Positions 55,026 to 64,000 are shown, counted from the first letter of the stretch. The stretch: DNA of 64,000 nucleotides from Halothece sp. PCC 7418 (GCF_000317635.1 NC_019779.1:3534001-3598000), one strand, 5' to 3'. Made by a program: numbers and translations. Notes: generated by a model from the letters alone, not told the origin.

Positions 55026-55721
55026 TTAAACCCTCACCGTTGCTTGCAATAAGCCTTGAAATAAGTTGAAGCCATCAGTTGAGCCTAAAATTGCATCAGA
55101 AGCGCGTTCAGGGTGAGGCATCATTCCTAACACATTCCCGCTTTTATTGGTAATTCCTGCAATATTATTTAATGAACCGTTGGGGTTACTTGCGTCTGTG
55201 ATTTCTCCCTGAGCATTGCAGTAACGGAATAACACTTGTCCATTCTCTTCTAATGATTTTAAGGTATCGGCTTCGGCAAAATATCGCCCTTCTCCGTGGG
55301 CGATGGGCAGGGTGATCACACTTTTTTCAGAATAGTTTTGTGTCCAAAGCGATCGCGCAGTTTCGATTTTTAACGGCACGCGATCGCAGATAAAATGGAG
55401 GTCTCGATTGCGAATCAAGGCCCCAGGCAGCAAGCCCACTTCTGTCAAAATTTGAAAGCCATTACAAATGCCTAAAACGAGTTTTCCTTTTGCAGCATGA
55501 TCTTGGACGGCTTTCATGATGGGAGAAAATTGCGCGATCGCGCCACAACGTAAATAATCGCCATAACTAAACCCACCTGGAAGAATCATCACATCAAGAT
55601 CAGCAATGTCGGTTTCCTGATGCCACACCAGTCTTGTCGGTTGCTTTAATAAATCTTGTGTCACATAAGCGACATCGCGATCGCAGTTTGATCCTGGAAA
55701 GACAACAACGCCAAACTTCAT
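55026..55721 (-). CDS. purQ: Phosphoribosylformylglycinamidine synthase subunit PurQ
   Basis: 231 residues. Class I glutaminase: [13 protein letters not shown] start, [18 protein letters not shown], nucleophile Cys in [11 protein letters not shown], and MPHPERASD with the His/Glu. It supplies ammonia to PurL in purine synthesis. Starts 2 bp after purS, same operon. Confidence 0.95.
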   Translation of the reverse strand: MKFGVVVFPGSNCDRDVAYVTQDLLKQPTRLVWHQETDIADLDVMILPGGFSYGDYLRCGAIAQFSPIMKAVQDHAAKGKLVLGICNGFQILTEVGLLPGALIRNRDLHFICDRVPLKIETARSLWTQNYSEKSVITLPIAHGEGRYFAEADTLKSLEENGQVLFRYCNAQGEITDASNPNGSLNNIAGITNKSGNVLGMMPHPERASDAILGSTDGFNLFQGLLQATVRV

Positions 55722-55723
55722 TT

Positions 55724-56026
55724 TTATCCTCCCACCGTTGTTGCCAACTGTTTCAACTCAAAGGAATAATTTTCAATGACGGGATTTGCCAATAACTGAT
55801 CACACATCTGATCCACTTGTTGTCGGGCTAATTCCTCATTTTCGGTTGTCACCGTTAACTCAATATATTTTCCAATTCTCACAGATTCTACCCCCGTATA
55901 GCCATGTTGCTGCAAACCCGAAGCAACTGCTGTTCCTGCTGGATCAAGCACAGACGGACGTAAGGTAACATAGATTTGGGCTTTATAGGTTTGTTGACTC
56001 ACTGTTTTTTTCTCGAACCACCGCAT
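55724..56026 (-). CDS. purS: Phosphoribosylformylglycinamidine synthase subunit PurS
   Basis: 100 residues with the PurS pattern [20 protein letters not shown] and [12 protein letters not shown]. It bridges PurQ and PurL. The first 13 residues ([13 protein letters not shown]) are longer than in some relatives; an alternative start downstream is possible. Confidence 0.93.
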   Translation of the reverse strand: MRWFEKKTVSQQTYKAQIYVTLRPSVLDPAGTAVASGLQQHGYTGVESVRIGKYIELTVTTENEELARQQVDQMCDQLLANPVIENYSFELKQLATTVGG

Positions 56027-56089
56027 TCCTAGAGTACAACATCCTGATCCGTGTATGCTTACACCTAAAACTGCAACTTGCTAATTCTA

Positions 56090-56479
56090 ATGACTGCCCA
56101 ACGTAATCGTTCCCAAAAACAGGTTCTCAATCTCCTTCAAAAATTGAATTCTCCGCTTTCGGCTCAACAAATTTATGTGGAATTACGCCAACGGGAGCAA
56201 CCCCTTGGTCTGGCGACAGTGTATCGCGCTCTTGATGCTCTAAAACTAGAAGGGGCGGTACAAGCCCGCACCCTTCCCACAGGAGAATCTTTATATGAAT
56301 CGATCGAGCATGATCAACATTACCTGACTTGTCTCAACTGTGGTCAGTCCTTTCCCATTTCAGAATGTCCTGTGCATGACTTGGAAAAGGACTTAGAAAC
56401 CTCCCATCAGTTTCAAGTGTTTTACCACAGCTTAGAGTTTTTTGGCTTATGTCAGCACTGTCAAACGCTTAAGAATTAG
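56090..56479 (+). CDS. Fur-family transcriptional regulator
   Basis: 129 residues from ATG at 56090 (TTG at 56078 in frame). Winged helix QIYVELRQREQPLGLATVYR ALDAL; metal-binding region with HDQHYLTCLNCG (CxxC) and CQHC at the end, structural zinc site. Fur, PerR and Zur regulators share this fold; which metal or signal is sensed cannot be told. Its stop overlaps by 4 bp the convergent gene at 56476. Confidence 0.88.
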   Translation: MTAQRNRSQKQVLNLLQKLNSPLSAQQIYVELRQREQPLGLATVYRALDALKLEGAVQARTLPTGESLYESIEHDQHYLTCLNCGQSFPISECPVHDLEKDLETSHQFQVFYHSLEFFGLCQHCQTLKN

Positions 56480-56913
56480 CTGTTTTGAGCAATATAGTCT
56501 TGAATAAACTGTTTTAGAGGTGGCTTACTATCAATCATTGTAAATCCTGCTTGTCGGGCTTCTTCTAATACGGTTTCTGCACTTTTTCCTTGACGAGCGC
56601 CCATATACGCTAAGACCATGACACCTGCACGGAGCGCACTGCCACAATGAACTAAGGCGGGTTTTGGGAGTTCATCCAATTGATTCACTACATGATCCGC
56701 TACGTTGCCGATTTCACTTGGAGAAACGGGAATATGGGCATAGTGTAACCCTGCATCTTGGGCTGCGTTTTGATTATCAATAAATCCTTGTTCTCCTGGC
56801 ATCCGTAGGTTAACCACGGCTTGATATCCAGCTTCTTTCGCACTTTGGAGTTGTTCGGGAGTAATTTGTCCCGCGATCGCAAATTCTGAAGACAAAGTAA
56901 TAATGTTATTCAT
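56476..56913 (-). CDS. DUF442/PTP-like phosphatase
   Basis: 145 residues from ATG at 56913. Contains the Cys-phosphatase loop HCGSALRAG (HCx5R) near 91 and the N-terminal pattern FAIAGQITPEQLQSAKEAGY. Family of beta-lactamase hydrolase-like / DUF442 proteins, linked in other bacteria to sulfide or persulfide metabolism when fused to MBL domains. Here it stands alone, though an MBL-fold protein lies at 58355. Substrate unknown. Confidence 0.82.
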   Translation of the reverse strand: MNNIITLSSEFAIAGQITPEQLQSAKEAGYQAVVNLRMPGEQGFIDNQNAAQDAGLHYAHIPVSPSEIGNVADHVVNQLDELPKPALVHCGSALRAGVMVLAYMGARQGKSAETVLEEARQAGFTMIDSKPPLKQFIQDYIAQNS

Positions 56914-57132
56914 GTTTACTTTATTTTTATAACTAACCAGTAAAATCTTAGCAATTTTGTCAAAAATCACCATCTCACTCACTAGAATTTTCATTCCTTA
57001 AGGAATCACAGTTTCTACTGATAGGAAATATGTCAATTAATCAGACTAATTCAAGTATTTTCACAGACGATTTCACAGGGTATGTATGTTAAATTTTACT
57101 CACATTTTGGCTACTCAAATCACGATATAACC

Positions 57133-58347
57133 ATGAGTGATCATGAACTTTCCAACTCATCTGAGTTCCTTGCCACAGAACAAGTAACGGGACAAATCCA
57201 CGATTCTTTTCAGCTTTTGAAAGACTTATCGAATCGGAGTGGAGTCTTAGAAGTTTTCAGAGGAGATGTTAACTGGATTATTTATCTCAAAAGGGGTCAA
57301 ATCCAGTTTGCTTCTATGTCAGTTCAATCTTTAGAAGAGTTAGATTATCATCTTCACTATCTTGGCTGCAAAAAAGCAAGAGAAGGCTTGAGAACAGCAA
57401 AATCTGTGGAAACAACACAACATTCCTTAGCAGATATGCCCCTAGACAGTATCATTCACTGGCTAGGAAGAGAGGAGTTTCTAAATGCGAAACAAATCTC
57501 TCAAGTCACTGAAAAATTGAGTCGAGAGGCTCTAGAACCTTTATTGTGGCTTCAAGAGGGTGAATATAGCTGGCAGGAAAGTGAATCGACAGAACCTTTA
57601 ATCTCAATTGTACCGCATCCCCAGTTAGCAACTTTAATCGAAGAGTTTCGTGATCGTCTAGCGTCTTGGCAAAAACTCGTCGATAAAATTGGTTCTCCTC
57701 ATCAACGTCCCTATTTTTTTAATCAGCGCGCGGTTGATAGTGCATCTAATCCTAACATAGCGAAACTTTCCAAACTAATGCGGGGATATAGCATCCACCA
57801 GTTAGCCATTTACATCAAACAAGATGAAATTAAGTTAGCTCGAATGCTTTATCCTTACATTGGGAGGGGAGAAATCTTTTTACGAGAGCCGAAATCTGCT
57901 TGGCGACAGCTTCCGACACTTCCTAAACTTGTGAAGCCAGAAACGCAAAATCAAATCAGTTCTCGGGCTAGTGCCTATGAGAAAACAATTAAAATTGCTT
58001 GCGTTGATGATAGCCCGACCATTTTGCGAGAAGTGCAGCGTTTATTGGGAGATGATAAATACGAGATTACAAAAATCGAAAACCCAATTGAAGCTGCTGC
58101 TATTTTGTTTCGGATTCAACCAGATTTAGTCTTGATGGATATTTCTATGCCGGAAATTAACGGTTATAAGCTGTGTAGTTTACTAAGAAATAGTAATGCT
58201 TTATCGGAAGTGCCAATTATTATGGTCACTAGCCGAACGGGAGTCATTGATAAAGTTAGAGCCAAAACTGTGGGAGCAACTGATTATCTAACGAAACCGT
58301 TTACGAAAGCGAGTCTCTTACAAGTGGTAGAAAAACATCTCAGTTGA
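57133..58347 (+). CDS. PatA/PixG-like response regulator
   Basis: 404 residues from ATG at 57133 (an earlier in-frame start exists at 57082). N-terminal PATAN/DUF4388 domain (VTGQIHDSFQLLKDLSNRSG VLEV ... WIIYLKRGQIQFAS) and a helical middle, then a C-terminal receiver domain: VDDSPTILR, phospho-acceptor Asp in LVLMDISMPEINGY, and Thr/Lys sites MVTSRTG and YLTKPF. PixG/PatA proteins act in phototaxis or twitching; this one likely belongs with the CheY-CheW-MCP genes at 62782. Confidence 0.85.
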   Translation: MSDHELSNSSEFLATEQVTGQIHDSFQLLKDLSNRSGVLEVFRGDVNWIIYLKRGQIQFASMSVQSLEELDYHLHYLGCKKAREGLRTAKSVETTQHSLADMPLDSIIHWLGREEFLNAKQISQVTEKLSREALEPLLWLQEGEYSWQESESTEPLISIVPHPQLATLIEEFRDRLASWQKLVDKIGSPHQRPYFFNQRAVDSASNPNIAKLSKLMRGYSIHQLAIYIKQDEIKLARMLYPYIGRGEIFLREPKSAWRQLPTLPKLVKPETQNQISSRASAYEKTIKIACVDDSPTILREVQRLLGDDKYEITKIENPIEAAAILFRIQPDLVLMDISMPEINGYKLCSLLRNSNALSEVPIIMVTSRTGVIDKVRAKTVGATDYLTKPFTKASLLQVVEKHLS

Positions 58348-58354
58348 TGTCATT

Positions 58355-59134
58355 TCACGTTGATTGATCTTTAAATTCATGAGGACAACCAGGTTGTCGT
58401 TTTGCCTCTAAATAATCAGCAATTAATTCTTGTAAGCGGTCTTTTCCAAAAGAGCGATAATGTCCAGGAAATACTGCTTCTACTGCAACCTTTTGTAACC
58501 GTCGGTAGGTTTCTTGATAAATGGTCGGGTCACTCCCTGGCAGTTGATCAAGTAGCTCGCCATCGTAAACCACATCTCCAGAAAAAAGTTCTTTTTTAAT
58601 AGGATCATAAAGTGCGATCGCGCCAGGGGAATGTCCTGGTAAATGGAGCACTTCAAAAGCACGATTTCCCAAATCAATGACATCTCCGTTTTCCAAAACT
58701 TGAGTCGCTTCAACTCCTCGAAATGTATATTGGCTTGCTGTAAATCCAGAATAAGGAAGTTCGGTAAAATGTTCATCCAAAATCCAGTGAAGGGAAGGAT
58801 CAGTGAGGGTGGCAATTTTATCACCCGAACATAAAGCCTTTGCTTCTGCTTCATGAATGGCGCGATCTTCAAATTCATGTAGCCCTCCTGCATGATCAAA
58901 ATGAACATGAGAGGCAACAGCAAGGAGGGGTTTATCAATAAGAGAAGCCAGATGTTGGCGCAAACTTGCTACTCCTAAACCAGTATCAATTAAAAGATCT
59001 TGTGTTTCTCCTTTGATGAACCAAATATTAGCGCGATTCCACTCCCAATAATAGATTTCATTAATACAAAGCAATTCATCAGTAATTCTACGGGTGGCAA
59101 ACCAAGAGTGACAAACTTTTTTTTGAGGTTTCAT
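58355..59134 (-). CDS. Metallo-beta-lactamase-fold hydrolase
   Basis: 259 residues. Metal motif HVHFDHAGG (near 77), later HLPGHSPGAIALY and GDVVYDGELL. The lactonase/glyoxalase II-like fold has broad substrates. It faces the PatA-like gene 8 bp away and probably is unrelated in function. Confidence 0.85.
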   Translation of the reverse strand: MKPQKKVCHSWFATRRITDELLCINEIYYWEWNRANIWFIKGETQDLLIDTGLGVASLRQHLASLIDKPLLAVASHVHFDHAGGLHEFEDRAIHEAEAKALCSGDKIATLTDPSLHWILDEHFTELPYSGFTASQYTFRGVEATQVLENGDVIDLGNRAFEVLHLPGHSPGAIALYDPIKKELFSGDVVYDGELLDQLPGSDPTIYQETYRRLQKVAVEAVFPGHYRSFGKDRLQELIADYLEAKRQPGCPHEFKDQST

Positions 59135-59231
59135 AAGCGGAAAGCGATTATTAATGGGATCAACTTAACCCCGATTCATAAATTACTTAGAATTTTAACA
59201 AATCGGCATACAAATCAGAAAGTTAACCTGC

Positions 59232-59237
59232 TATAAT
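59232..59237 (+). promoter_or_regulatory. Possible -10 element of the ABC operon
   Basis: TATAAT at 59232-59237, 51 bp before the ATG. No good -35 at the normal distance, so an activator may be needed. Confidence 0.4.
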
Positions 59238-59287
59238 CTAACATTAAAGTTGATGATTGGTGATCATTACACATAGGGTTTTAAATT

Positions 59288-60319
59288 ATGACTTCTGGGC
59301 GGTATTTCTCACGTAGGCGAGCCTTACAACTAATGGCTGGAGTAACTGGTGGATTATTGATTCATGCTTGTAATAACCAGAATCAAACCGAATCAAATAC
59401 TGGGACTACGTCTATTTCCTTAGCAGGTAATATTTGGATTGGGTTTACGCCAATGTTTATTGCACAGGAAAAAGGTTTTTTTGCTGATAGGAACATAGTT
59501 GTAGATTTTTTGGGATTTGATACAACTGCGGATTCTAATGCTGCTTTTTTAGCGGATCAAGTCAATGCTGCTGCTCCAATTAGCTCAGAACTGATTTCTT
59601 TAGTAGCTCAAGATCAAAATCTTCGCGTTGTTCTCATTGAAGATTTGTCAGTGGGAGGTGATGGTATCCTCGCTGATAACACAATTGAAAGTATTGAAGA
59701 CTTTAGAGGGAAACAAATTGCAGTTGAGAAAGGAACAGTCAGTTACTTTTTCTTGTTACAGGTTTTAAAAGACTTTGGTTTATCACCATCTGATGTGACA
59801 TTTCTAAATGCTAATCCTTCTGCTGCTGCTGCAGCTTATCAAGCGAATAATGTTGATATTGCCGTTACCTATGCTCCTTATTTACAACAAGCTAATGAAG
59901 CCCGAAGCAATGGACGCATTATTTACGATTCGTCACAAAAACCCACTGCGATTACTGACCTCTATATTTTTGATACCGAATTTATCGAAGAAAATCCCCA
60001 AGCTGTTCAGAGTTTTGTAGAGGGAGTTTTTCAGGGGATCGACTTCTTAGAAAACAATGCCGAAGAAGGATTAGAAATTGCAGCACGAAAACTACAAATT
60101 TCCCCAGATGCTCTAGCTGCTGATTTAAAGGGAATTGAACTGCCCAAAGCACAAAGGAACTTAGAAATGCTTGGTAATCCTCAAAGTGATATTTATTTAG
60201 GGAAATCTTTAAATAACTTAGCCCAACTTGTTGCTGAGCAGGGTGAAGTGCAAAATATACCAACAAATATAGAACAATTTCTAGAACCTCGGTTTGTTGA
60301 AGCAGCCATGAATAGTTAA
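59288..60319 (+). CDS. ABC transporter substrate-binding lipoprotein (SsuA/NMT1-like)
   Basis: 343 residues. N-terminus MTSGRYFSRRRALQLMAGVT GGLLIHAC has a twin-arginine motif and a lipobox ending at Cys28, predicting a Tat-exported lipoprotein. Body: NIWIGFTPMFIAQEKGFFAD and the NMT1/THI5-like domain that binds small organic anions (taurine, alkanesulfonate, pyrimidine or nitrate-like). It starts the operon with permease, hydrolase and ATPase. Ligand unknown. Confidence 0.88.
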   Translation: MTSGRYFSRRRALQLMAGVTGGLLIHACNNQNQTESNTGTTSISLAGNIWIGFTPMFIAQEKGFFADRNIVVDFLGFDTTADSNAAFLADQVNAAAPISSELISLVAQDQNLRVVLIEDLSVGGDGILADNTIESIEDFRGKQIAVEKGTVSYFFLLQVLKDFGLSPSDVTFLNANPSAAAAAYQANNVDIAVTYAPYLQQANEARSNGRIIYDSSQKPTAITDLYIFDTEFIEENPQAVQSFVEGVFQGIDFLENNAEEGLEIAARKLQISPDALAADLKGIELPKAQRNLEMLGNPQSDIYLGKSLNNLAQLVAEQGEVQNIPTNIEQFLEPRFVEAAMNS

Positions 60320-60371
60320 AACATTTAATGAAAATATTTTCTTTAAACCAAAGGCATCAGGTATATTTCAG

Positions 60372-61205
60372 ATGACACAGTTTGTTTCCAAAAATCAGCG
60401 TCACTTAAAACCTTCTGTATTTTGGAGTATTCGTCAAGGATTTCCAAAGTGGTTAGATTTAACTCTCACTGTAACTGCCTTAGTGATTCCTTTGCTCTTA
60501 TGGTGTCTTCTTAGCTACGGTGGTTTTGTTGATTCCCGCTTTTTACCTGCTCCAACTACTGTCCTCCAAGCAGGAATTCAAATGCTCACAGAAGGAGAAT
60601 TACTAACTGATATTTTAGCCAGTTCTGGTCGGGTTCTAGCCGGATTTTTTTTAGCAGCAGTAATCGGTATTCCCATTGGTATTGCCAGTGGAACGTTCTA
60701 CAGTATGGAAAGTCTGTTTGGATCTTTTATTGGCGTCGTGCGTTATATGCCTGTTGCTGCCTTTATGCCTCTCATTGTACTTTGGGTAGGATTAGGAGAA
60801 CCAGCTAAAATTTTGATTGTTTTTCTAGGAGTTATTTTCTACAACGCAATTATGATTGCTGATACAGTAAAATTTATTCCCAGTGAAATGTTAAATACTG
60901 CCTATACTTTGGGAGCAAATCGTAAAGATCTACTGTGGCGCGTTATTTTACCTGCAAGTTTGCCCGGAATTTTTGATACACTCCGAGTCAATATTGCTGG
61001 AGCATGGAACTTTTTGGTTATTTCAGAATTGATTGCAGCGCAGAATGGGTTAGGCTTCAAAATTGTTTACTACCAACGATTTTTACAAACTGATCGAGTT
61101 TTATTTTGTATTCTTATCATCGGTTTAATTGGTCTTACCCTTGATTATTTCTTTAAACTTTTGGCTCGTTTAACCTTACCTTGGGCAGAAAGCACTTCTA
61201 ACTGA
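60372..61205 (+). CDS. ABC transporter permease
   Basis: 277 residues, six membrane helices, in the SsuC/TauC/NitB family. The EAA-type loop is seen as ...TAYTLGANRKDLLWRVILPA SLPGI. Preceded by the substrate-binding gene (52 bp gap). Confidence 0.9.
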   Translation: MTQFVSKNQRHLKPSVFWSIRQGFPKWLDLTLTVTALVIPLLLWCLLSYGGFVDSRFLPAPTTVLQAGIQMLTEGELLTDILASSGRVLAGFFLAAVIGIPIGIASGTFYSMESLFGSFIGVVRYMPVAAFMPLIVLWVGLGEPAKILIVFLGVIFYNAIMIADTVKFIPSEMLNTAYTLGANRKDLLWRVILPASLPGIFDTLRVNIAGAWNFLVISELIAAQNGLGFKIVYYQRFLQTDRVLFCILIIGLIGLTLDYFFKLLARLTLPWAESTSN

Positions 61206-61253
61206 GCTTTAATTGCGAAATATAATTGAGCCATTACATTAAGGAGAGAGCCG

Positions 61254-61847
61254 ATGAAATTACAAAATTGTCAGGATGCTGCTCTGTTAGTCATTGATTT
61301 ACAAGCTGATATTTTTACGGGAGGACCATTAAAGGTGGTTGGTGCAGAAGAGGTTCTTCCAAAGGCAGAACAAGCTCTTGCAACCGCCCGATCTTTAAAA
61401 ATCCCGATTATCCATACCAAAGAAGTTCATCGTAAGGAGAAAGTTGACTTTGGACGAGAGCTAGACGGAGCAGAACCGCTACATTGTCTAGAAACTTGGT
61501 CAGGAACTGATTTTTATCCCTCTTTAGCTCCTCAAGAAGGAGAATATACGATTGCTAAGCGTCGGTATAGTTGTTTTTTTGCTACAGATTTGGAAATTTT
61601 ATTAAAGGGTTTAAATGTCAAAACATTAATTTTAATGGGAGCTTTAACTAATGTTTGTGTTCACTATACTGCTGTAGATGCTCATCAACATGATTACCAT
61701 TTTTATGTTCTTGAAAATTGTTGTATTGGTGCTGACTGGGAGGCTCATGAAGCCGCCCTCAAAGCGATGGCTTACTTACAGAGAGACTCTCGAATTAGTC
61801 TCAAAGACTTTATCAATCTCAAAATGTATTCTGTTTTAAAAAAATAA
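61254..61847 (+). CDS. Isochorismatase-family cysteine hydrolase
   Basis: 197 residues. Catalytic triad Asp15 (LLVIDLQAD), Lys102 (TIAKRRYS) and Cys135 (GALTNVCVHYTA). Enzymes of this fold act as nicotinamidase, biuret hydrolase, ureidoacrylate hydrolase or isochorismatase. Encoded between permease and ATPase genes, it probably acts on the imported compound or a breakdown product. The next gene begins 11 bp later. Confidence 0.88.
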   Translation: MKLQNCQDAALLVIDLQADIFTGGPLKVVGAEEVLPKAEQALATARSLKIPIIHTKEVHRKEKVDFGRELDGAEPLHCLETWSGTDFYPSLAPQEGEYTIAKRRYSCFFATDLEILLKGLNVKTLILMGALTNVCVHYTAVDAHQHDYHFYVLENCCIGADWEAHEAALKAMAYLQRDSRISLKDFINLKMYSVLKK

Positions 61848-61858
61848 TTCTATTTCTT

Positions 61859-62656
61859 ATGTTAAACCAAGAATCTCAACAAGAGAAACAGTTTGATTCT
61901 TTTTCGACACCTAAGTTAGTTGTTGATAATTTATCAAAAATATTTAAGGAAAAAAAACAAACTCTTACTGTCCTTGAAAAAATTAATCTCCATCTGTTTC
62001 CAAATGAGTTAGTTTGTTTAGTCGGTCCATCGGGTTGTGGTAAGTCAACCCTCCTTAATATCATTGCGGGTCTAGTTTCTCCAACGAAGGGATCTGTTTT
62101 CATTGATGGAGAAGTTGTATTTGGACCAGGGGCAGATCGAGGAATGATTTTCCAAAATTATACACTGTATCCTTGGTTAACAGTTGCTCAAAATATTGCT
62201 TTTGGCTTATATTTAAAAAAAATGTCAAAATTTGAACAGAAACAGCGAGTGCATTATTACTTGAATATTATTGGCTTATCTGATTTTGCAAATACTTACC
62301 CGAAAGATCTTTCAGGAGGAATGAAACAACGAGTTGCCATTGCTCGTGCTTTAGCAAATGAGCCAGATGTTCTGTTAATGGATGAACCTTTTGGGGCACT
62401 TGATGCACAAACAAAAGAGCAGTTACAAGAATTTTTGATGCAATTATGGGAGCAAACAAAAATCACAATTTTAATGGTAACTCATGATATTGAAGAGGCA
62501 ATTTTTTTATCGCAAAGACTTTATATCTTAGCGACTCAACCAGGTCGGATAAAAAGAGAAATTGGAATTAATTTACCTATCAACAGATCTCTTGATTTGA
62601 AGTTGACTCCAGAATTTATAGAAAGAAAACGCGATGTTCTAAACACCCTACGTTAA
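61859..62656 (+). CDS. ABC transporter ATP-binding protein
   Basis: 265 residues. Walker A GPSGCGKST, Q-loop FQNYTLYPW, signature LSGGMKQR, Walker B LLMDEPFGALD and the His switch MVTHDIEEA. SsuB/TauB-type. Completes the importer with the binding protein and permease upstream. Confidence 0.95.
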   Translation: MLNQESQQEKQFDSFSTPKLVVDNLSKIFKEKKQTLTVLEKINLHLFPNELVCLVGPSGCGKSTLLNIIAGLVSPTKGSVFIDGEVVFGPGADRGMIFQNYTLYPWLTVAQNIAFGLYLKKMSKFEQKQRVHYYLNIIGLSDFANTYPKDLSGGMKQRVAIARALANEPDVLLMDEPFGALDAQTKEQLQEFLMQLWEQTKITILMVTHDIEEAIFLSQRLYILATQPGRIKREIGINLPINRSLDLKLTPEFIERKRDVLNTLR

Positions 62657-62667
62657 GATTTATTTTT

Positions 62668-62700
62668 TTGAGCATTATTTGAGCATTATTTGAGCATTAA
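62668..62700. repeat. 11-bp tandem repeat
   Basis: TTGAGCATTAT repeats three times (62668-62700) just after the ABC ATPase stop. Confidence 0.75.
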
Positions 62701-62781
62701 TGGTTGGCTTGATTAGATTTAATCATTAATAATATTACCAGTCAAAAAAAACTAAAATTTGATGCAAATGAGGAAAAAAGT

Positions 62782-63144
62782 ATGAAAAACATATTAGTCG
62801 TTGATGATATTCAATCGGAAGTACAGCTAATCAAAAGTTATTTAGAAAAAGGCGGATATACTGTCACAACAGCCCTCAGTGGTGCTGAAGCTTTAGAACA
62901 AGTAAGCCAACAATGTCCTGATGTGATTGTTGCTGATTTAGTGATGCCCGAAATGAGTGGTCTTGAACTATGTCGGAAACTCAAGAAAAATCCAGAAACG
63001 GCTGAGATTCCGATCATTGCTTGCACAACAAAAGATCGACAGGTAGATCAAAAGTGGGCAACCAAACAAGGAGTTGCTGTTTATTTGGTGAAGCCTTGTA
63101 CTCAAGAACAAATGATCGAAGCGGTTGAATCAGTAACTGCTTAA
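62782..63144 (+). CDS. CheY-like response regulator
   Basis: 120 residues, single receiver domain. VVDDIQSEV, phospho-acceptor Asp in VIVADLVMPEMSGLE, Thr in CTTKDRQ and Lys in VKPC. Occupies the place of PixH or PilH in cyanobacterial taxis operons. Preceded by the ABC operon and followed 4 bp later by the CheW gene. Confidence 0.9.
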   Translation: MKNILVVDDIQSEVQLIKSYLEKGGYTVTTALSGAEALEQVSQQCPDVIVADLVMPEMSGLELCRKLKKNPETAEIPIIACTTKDRQVDQKWATKQGVAVYLVKPCTQEQMIEAVESVTA

Positions 63145-63148
63145 GCTG

Positions 63149-63697
63149 ATGAAAAATACAAGCACAACGGAACGGTTACAAGAACTTCTTCCTAAACTCT
63201 TTAGCAGCGATCGCGCTGAGGGAGAGCGTTATTTGTTATTTCGGATGACATCAGATTTGCAAGTTGCCATTAGCCTCGATCAAGTTTGGGAAGCAACAAC
63301 GTTATCGGCAACAGCCATTACACCAATTCCTCAAATGCCACCTTGGATTTTGGGATGGACAAATGGGCGCGATCGTGTATTTTGTCTCATTGCACTTGCG
63401 GAGTTTTTAGGATTAGAACAGGTCAAAAAAATTCCGCAATACTATCCGATAATTATCGTGCAATTACCGAGTCAAAAAGGTAATTTTCAGCAAAGACTTT
63501 TAGGTTTAAGCGTTCATCGTATTGTCCGTACGCTACGGATTCAGCAAGAAGAAATTGTCTCGCCAGTTGGGGAGTTTCCACAAGTATTAACGCCCTATCT
63601 CCAAGGTTATTTCCAATCAGAGCAAGAACCGATTGCAATTCTTAATTTAGAGGCAATTGCCCATCAAATTCAACAACAGATTCAGTTTAAATCATAA
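63149..63697 (+). CDS. CheW-like adaptor
   Basis: 182 residues with a CheW domain: LLFRMTSDLQVAISLDQVWE ATT and IPQMPPWILGWTNGRDRVFC. Bridges the receptor with the histidine kinase. Starts 4 bp after the response regulator. Pix-type PixI fits by position. Confidence 0.86.
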   Translation: MKNTSTTERLQELLPKLFSSDRAEGERYLLFRMTSDLQVAISLDQVWEATTLSATAITPIPQMPPWILGWTNGRDRVFCLIALAEFLGLEQVKKIPQYYPIIIVQLPSQKGNFQQRLLGLSVHRIVRTLRIQQEEIVSPVGEFPQVLTPYLQGYFQSEQEPIAILNLEAIAHQIQQQIQFKS

Positions 63698-63716
63698 GAT
63701 AGAAAGAATAAAAATC

Positions 63717-64000
63717 ATGACTCAATTAAAGGATTCCAAGGCAAATAAATCTCTTGCAAGAAGTAATTCCAAGCAAGAGAGTAACCGATCAGGATCAGCA
63801 CGGCAACACGCCTTTTCTTCTCCGAAAAAAGCCAACCGATTATGGATTCAATTATTATGGAGAGTCTTACCAATTGTGGTCTTACCAATGACTGTAGCAG
63901 CAGGAGCAGGATGGTGGATTATTCATGAAAATATTGAAAATCAATATCGAACGCGCTTACGAGAACACTCGTTATTAGCAGCAGAGTCAATGAGAGAACG
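63717..64000 (+). CDS. Methyl-accepting chemotaxis receptor, 3' end outside the window
   Basis: 94 codons in frame from ATG at 63717, open to the right edge. After a basic cytoplasmic leader comes a transmembrane helix (VLPIVVLPMTVAAGAGWWII) and a helix (ENQYRTRLREHSLLAAESM), typical of the ligand-binding start of PixJ/PilJ-like MCPs. The operon order response regulator-CheW-MCP supports it. Confidence 0.8.
   Translation, partial: MTQLKDSKANKSLARSNSKQESNRSGSARQHAFSSPKKANRLWIQLLWRVLPIVVLPMTVAAGAGWWIIHENIENQYRTRLREHSLLAAESMRE

Overview
The window reads as the chromosome of a cyanobacterium. The octamer GCGATCGC (HIP1) and near-copies occur throughout coding and non-coding DNA. Several genes are of types typical of cyanobacteria: a PatA/PixG-like regulator next to CheY, CheW and MCP genes, TPR proteins, RTX and Calx-beta proteins, an SLC12-type transporter and a RodZ-like protein. 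Transposons include an IS1 relic, an IS607 element and a TnpB element carrying a group II intron. A unicellular, perhaps salt-tolerant lineage is a guess; nothing here fixes the genus.

Positions 1-29 kb form an accessory region for making and modifying glycans. It starts with a TPR gene cut by the window edge, then a decayed IS1 copy that holds two small foreign insertions. A leftward set follows: a Gln-rich coiled-coil protein, a sulfotransferase and a 1424-residue TPR-GT2-GT4-GT2 protein. A Tat-exported beta-helix protein, two MITE-like elements, and a GT61 gene whose upstream TPR part has decayed come next. Then come rfbC-rfbD-rfbA (dTDP-rhamnose), a TPR protein and two GT2 enzymes sharing a C-terminal helical domain with the Gln-rich protein. 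A rightward block (RTX protein, TPR-GT61, TPR-sulfotransferase, giant TPR protein) closes it. An IS607 element and a Calx-beta protein mark the right border. My reading is that the region makes a rhamnose-containing, sulfated glycan or decorates secreted acidic Ca-binding proteins; this is inference.

Positions 29-34 kb hold housekeeping and conserved genes (miaA, an SLC12-like transporter). At 34.3-38.3 kb lies an IS200/IS605-type element encoding only TnpB. A 2.5 kb group II intron sits inside its tnpB. Removing 35255-37760 restores a 439-codon TnpB with all catalytic residues, and intron EBS1 matches the exon's IBS1 over 6 of 6 bases.

Positions 38.3-57 kb are mostly core genes: glutathione-dependent formaldehyde oxidation (class III ADH and S-formylglutathione hydrolase), a YrhK-like membrane protein, infC, an alpha/beta hydrolase, four poorly known proteins, an rRNA pseudouridine synthase, a RodZ-like protein, bioB, aroH, sppA, an EamA transporter, a radical SAM protein, glmU, purQ-purS and a Fur-family regulator. 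Heptanucleotide tandem repeats and MITE-like repeats sit between them.

Positions 57-64 kb contain a PatA-like regulator, a metallo-beta-lactamase protein, an ABC importer operon with an embedded isochorismatase-type hydrolase, and the start of a CheY-CheW-MCP operon cut by the right edge. I found no tRNA, rRNA or CRISPR array.
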